Assembly: GCA_009777735.1 (NCBI GenBank)
Contig: WRLF01000013.1
Coordinates: forward strand, 20,310-84,309
DNA from: Treponema sp.
GTDB lineage: Bacteria > Spirochaetota > Spirochaetia > Treponematales > Breznakiellaceae
DNA: 64,000 nt
Direction of reading: 5' to 3'
Shown: in pieces, positions 61,280 through 64,000 of the stretch
How the letters are laid out: every line of letters begins with the position of its first letter
How positions within the stretch are numbered: position 1 is the stretch's first letter
Notes under the pieces: model-generated
Told to the model about the DNA's origin: nothing
Databases searched by the model: none
What the model saw: the letters and a program-made list of their open reading frames with translations, nothing else
Program-made: the position numbers and the translations under genes

Positions 61280-62659
61280 TTATTTGAATCTATACGCTAA
61301 TGCCCGGAACCCTTTTCGTTTTATGCTGCCAAGACGAGAAAATCCTGCCGGTTTTTTCCGGTCAAAACGTTCCGCATCAGATGAGCCGAATGCTGCGATA
61401 CAGATACCGCCGTCGGTTAGCAGTTGCGATAAGGCATTCCACAGGGAGTCAAGTTGATCAATTGGCAGTGACTTTTGCGGCAGAAGTTCCGGAAAAGCGG
61501 CGATGAAAGAATATTTTCTGCCGCCTGCCGATTCCAACAGTACTGCGCATTTCTCCTCATCTTTGTGCCTTTGTGTCTCTGTGTGAGTCTTTTTCCTGAA
61601 AACTCCGTCGCCTAACGGTACATCGACGGCAGTGACAATGGATACCGGCATGGTTGTAAGCTGCGAGGCATTGTGACGCGCCGCTTCCAGCGCAAGGATG
61701 TTCCTGCCGGAAAGAACGAGCGGAGGAAACGGGGTGTTTTCACTTAACGATAAACGAATAAGCCAACAGGGAAAAAAGCCCTGCCCCGGTTCGTGTACGA
61801 GGAATGGCGCATCGCTGACGGCGGTTAATTGTCGCGATCCTATGCGCTGTACAAGTTTTGCCGCAGCCAGTACTGCGCCGCCGGGTGCGTCAAAACCGGA
61901 TGCTCCGTGGATGGTTTCGATTCGGACGGGAATGTCTTCAATGACACATTCAGCGGCGGCGCGTACATAAAACGGGTATCGGGATAAAAAACCAGGGACG
62001 ATAGTAACCGGCTCTGTTGTTTGAACAGCATCCGGCGATTTTCTGCCGTATACAAAAACACTGTGCCCCGGACTTTTTTTTTCAAGAAAAAGTTCTGCAC
62101 TGCCGTCTGTGGCAGCGCAGGCAGCGGTTATGTGTTCCCGGAAAAAGTCCGCAAGGGTGTGTACTACCACCAGGAAAACGCGGCCTCCCTGTCTGCCGTT
62201 GCCTGCAGGCTGCAACCGGGAAACAGAACGGCGGATAAAATCTTTCAGTACCGGAGCGCCGGCTTTGGCGGGAATATTGGTCAGTATCAAATCCCAGAGT
62301 TCATCCGGCGGTCCGGCCAGCAGCGGTTCTGTATATGCTTCCAACACAGAGGGGGCGATGTTGTTTAACGATGCGTTGTGCAGAGTCACCTGCCGCGCCA
62401 GTTCGTCCCGGTCCTGGCAGCGTATGTACAGACCGCCGTCTTTTCTGGTGTGTACGGCGTGCACGTTGTGCACGGCAGCAATCGCAGAGGCTGCGCATAT
62501 CCCGATTACCCCGACGCCGCAGCCTGCATCCAGTACTCGCCACCCGGAGGTGGCGCTCCGGGGCGGGAGATACCCCGCCGCCGCATCTTCGTCAAGCATC
62601 TGCGAAAAAACGGCCAGCAAAAGCTGCGTTCCCGAGTCAATGCGGTCTGAGCTGAACAA
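61280..62659 (-). CDS. Class I SAM-dependent methyltransferase (RsmC/MTS-like), uncertain start
   Basis: Probably methylates RNA. The product has GLFSSDRIDSGTQLLL, the SAM-binding loop VLDAGCGVGVIGI at residues about 41-53 and the active-site-like LILTNIPAKAG in place of the NPPF motif. From the TTG at 62659 it is 459 residues. The frame stays open for 28 more codons upstream to an ATT at 62743 that overlaps the efp stop, and those codons encode YKFRSINFSFALSQG, which looks like a natural part of the fold. Residues about 355-370 (HTETQRHKDEE) come from a dispersed repeat. The C-terminal half is not recognised. Confidence 0.72.
   Translation of the reverse strand: MFSSDRIDSGTQLLLAVFSQMLDEDAAAGYLPPRSATSGWRVLDAGCGVGVIGICAASAIAAVHNVHAVHTRKDGGLYIRCQDRDELARQVTLHNASLNNIAPSVLEAYTEPLLAGPPDELWDLILTNIPAKAGAPVLKDFIRRSVSRLQPAGNGRQGGRVFLVVVHTLADFFREHITAACAATDGSAELFLEKKSPGHSVFVYGRKSPDAVQTTEPVTIVPGFLSRYPFYVRAAAECVIEDIPVRIETIHGASGFDAPGGAVLAAAKLVQRIGSRQLTAVSDAPFLVHEPGQGFFPCWLIRLSLSENTPFPPLVLSGRNILALEAARHNASQLTTMPVSIVTAVDVPLGDGVFRKKTHTETQRHKDEEKCAVLLESAGGRKYSFIAAFPELLPQKSLPIDQLDSLWNALSQLLTDGGICIAAFGSSDAERFDRKKPAGFSRLGSIKRKGFRALAYRFK
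61555..61606. repeat. Dispersed low-complexity repeat, copy 3 (inside the methyltransferase gene)
   Basis: Plus strand reads CTCATCTTTGTGCCTTTGTG, then TCTCTGTGTG...TCCTGAAAACTCC. The final 13 bases are the same as at the end of copy 1. On the coding strand it adds HTETQRHKDEE, a tract often seen where this repeat type has entered genes. Confidence 0.65.
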
Positions 62660-62738
62660 GCCCTGCGAGAGGGCAAAAGAGAAATTAATGCTGCGGAATT
62701 TATATTGGACAGTTTTGTGTAAAGGTAATTCAGAACTG

Positions 62739-63302
62739 TTAATTATTAAACCGCTCCACGTATTCGTTTGTTTCCGTGTTTACGAGGATTTTTTCGTTTT
62801 CTTTGATAAATAGAGGTACCCGGACAGTCAGACCGGTTTCGGTAACAACCGGCTTTGTGGCTCCGGTAGCGGTATCGCCCTTGATATAATGCGGGCTTTC
62901 AACAACGGTAAAAACCACTTTGTAGGGAATTTTTATTTCAACTACTTTTCCTTCCCACATGACGAGTTCGTAATTATCGCCATCTTTGAGATAGAATTTT
63001 TTTTCTTCATAATCCGCTATGGGTACTTCGAATTGATCGTAGGAATCATTATCCATGAAGTGATAGTTATCCTGATCCGCATACTGGAATTGGCAGCGGT
63101 GAATATCAACCTGCGCATCTTCAACTTCCTGCTGGGTAGGAATGGTCAAGGTAAGAACAGAGCCATCCTTGATGTTTTTCATTTTCACACGGGCAACTGC
63201 CGTCCCTTTTCCGGGATTATGAAATTCCCGTTCTACTACCAAATATGGCTGCCCTTTCTGCAGCAGGCAAGTTCCTTTTGTAATATCTCCGGCTCGTATC
63301 AT
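62739..63302 (-). CDS. efp: Translation elongation factor P
   Basis: Helps ribosomes through proline runs. The 187-residue protein begins at the ATG at 63302 with AGAGGT upstream; the open frame further upstream overlaps the cheY-like gene and is not coding. MIRAGDITKGTCLLQ and HNPGKGTAVARVKMKNI show domain I with the loop lysine at its tip. DQFEVPIADYEEKKFYLKDG and the C-terminal GATKPVVTETGLTVRVPLF(I) complete domains II and III. Confidence 0.96.
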   Translation of the reverse strand: MIRAGDITKGTCLLQKGQPYLVVEREFHNPGKGTAVARVKMKNIKDGSVLTLTIPTQQEVEDAQVDIHRCQFQYADQDNYHFMDNDSYDQFEVPIADYEEKKFYLKDGDNYELVMWEGKVVEIKIPYKVVFTVVESPHYIKGDTATGATKPVVTETGLTVRVPLFIKENEKILVNTETNEYVERFNN

Positions 63303-63417
63303 TTTTACCTCTTTTTTAACATATTTTTTAAAAGGAAAAATGTCAAGCGCTGCGGATCCCGTGACCTGTGACCTATACAGGATATGGTTAATGTGATAGA
63401 ATAATACAGGAGATAGT

Positions 63418-63834
63418 ATGAAAACCCCAAAGACACAACTTAAGGGAATAAAACCAAATAATACCCCATACCGGGTTCTTCTGATAGACGACAGTAATTT
63501 TATTGTTAAACTACTGAGCATGATTCTGACTTCAGAAGGTTTTGAAATTGTTGATACTGCCTCAAATGGGGCACAGGGGCTTGTGAAGTACAAAGCATAT
63601 CATGAAACCATCGATCTGGTAACCCTGGATATTACCATGCCGCTTTCAGACGGAATTGAAACACTGAAAAAAATACTGGAATTCAACCCCAGTGCAAAAG
63701 TAGTAATGATCAGCACCATGGGCATGGAAAAAGTGGTAAGACAATGCCTTATGATGGGCGCAAAAAACTTTATTGTAAAACCGCTTGAAAGAAAAAAAAT
63801 GCTGGACTGTATAGTTTCTGTGCTTGAAAAGTAA
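63418..63834 (+). CDS. CheY-like single-domain response regulator
   Basis: A 138-residue receiver protein. VLLIDDSNFIVKLLSMIL holds the acidic pocket, Asp71 in LVTLDITMPLSDG is the phospho-acceptor, VVMISTMGM has the switch Ser/Thr and FIVKPLERKKML the conserved lysine. There is no output domain. TMG in place of the usual TA suggests the subgroup found near chemotaxis or efp loci in spirochaetes. AGGAGAT precedes the ATG. It is divergent from efp, and its kinase is not in the window. Confidence 0.88.
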   Translation: MKTPKTQLKGIKPNNTPYRVLLIDDSNFIVKLLSMILTSEGFEIVDTASNGAQGLVKYKAYHETIDLVTLDITMPLSDGIETLKKILEFNPSAKVVMISTMGMEKVVRQCLMMGAKNFIVKPLERKKMLDCIVSVLEK

Positions 63835-63850
63835 ATTTGTCTTTTAACTC

Positions 63851-63876
63851 AACATCTATAAGCAACATCTATAAGC
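63851..63876 (+). repeat. Tandem 13-bp duplication after the CheY-like gene
   Basis: AACATCTATAAGC occurs twice head to tail (63851-63863, 63864-63876). The remaining bases to 64000 show no gene I can support. Confidence 0.5.
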
Positions 63877-64000
63877 CGTATTGCCTCAAGTAAAAATCGA
63901 ACCGTAAGGAATGATGCCTCACGTTAAGAAAACGAACCATGAGAAGGAGAACCGAAGAGCAACGGCTTCATGCCCCCTTTCGGAATGAACACAGGAACAG

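Noticed and set aside
62739..63593. N-terminally extended EF-P of 284 residues
   Set aside because: The extra 97 codons overlap the start of the divergent CheY-like gene; the ATG at 63302 has a good ribosome-binding site and gives the standard EF-P length.
1..64000. CRISPR arrays
   Set aside because: No regularly spaced short direct repeats were found; the repeats near the tRNA are 147 bp and lie 3.7 kb apart.

Overview
The window reads as a chromosome segment of a Treponema-like spirochaete. The grounds are the gene repertoire and style: many short-signal lipoproteins with spirochaete-type lipoboxes, a complete mreBCD-mrdA-rodA cell-shape operon, yajC-secD-secF-ispH, a CxxC/CxxC form of ribosomal protein L28, EF-P beside a CheY-like regulator, GTP-type PEP carboxykinase, and formate-tetrahydrofolate ligase (common in the homoacetogenic treponemes of termite guts). 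The species assignment is inference; no rRNA gene is present.

Layout. 1-12,446 (minus): one long operon for a rhamnose-type sugar, starting with two large surface lipoproteins (one with an FGE-sulfatase-like domain, one with a BNR_4 beta-propeller), then a predicted outer-membrane barrel, a TRL-like lipoprotein, an ABC ATPase, two permeases, a fucose/arabinose-isomerase-family enzyme and a RhaS-like binding protein cut by the window edge. 12,622-17,183 (minus): yajC-secD-secF-ispH. 17,321-19,249 (minus): an ArsB/NhaD-type permease and a ClpP-like protease. 19,759-25,699 (plus): fhs behind a 0.5-kb structured leader, then potABCD. 25,825-26,919 (plus): a sugar-kinase-like phosphotransferase. 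26,914-34,043 (minus): a nickel-pincer cofactor and nickel-uptake locus (DUF3842, larE, a PstS-like lipoprotein, nikMN, cbiQ, cbiO, larB, larC) with rpmB upstream. 34,266-40,597 (plus): a duplicated-DUF1538 membrane protein with an overlapping PII-like protein, then a hybrid sensor kinase that looks leaderless. 40,642-47,224 (minus): the rod-shape operon with a TPR membrane protein at its head. 47,343-52,344 (plus): pckG and a carbohydrate ABC importer without its own ATPase.

52,403-56,384 is the most unusual region. A tRNA-Ala(CGC) gene is followed by a 3.7-kb islet bounded by a 29-bp direct repeat of the tRNA 3' end. The islet holds an intact AbiEi/AbiEii toxin-antitoxin pair behind a perfect 20-bp palindromic operator. 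It also carries remnants of a tyrosine recombinase and of a restriction-type helicase, a frameshifted UPF0175 gene and a phage-like gene. Two almost identical 147-bp repeats lie at or next to its ends. Each repeat begins with an inverted T-arm sequence and ends with the last 18 bases of the tRNA, so the repeat itself looks targeted to tRNA 3' ends.

56,382-63,834 returns to housekeeping genes (rnhB, a phosphoribosyltransferase, a rhomboid protease, exonuclease III, a purine nucleoside phosphorylase, a methyltransferase, efp, a CheY-like protein), interrupted by a second, different AbiE-type pair. A dispersed low-complexity repeat occurs three times in the window. Twice it is read as a protein tract rich in H, T, E, Q and R, and once it forms the 5' leader of the exonuclease gene.
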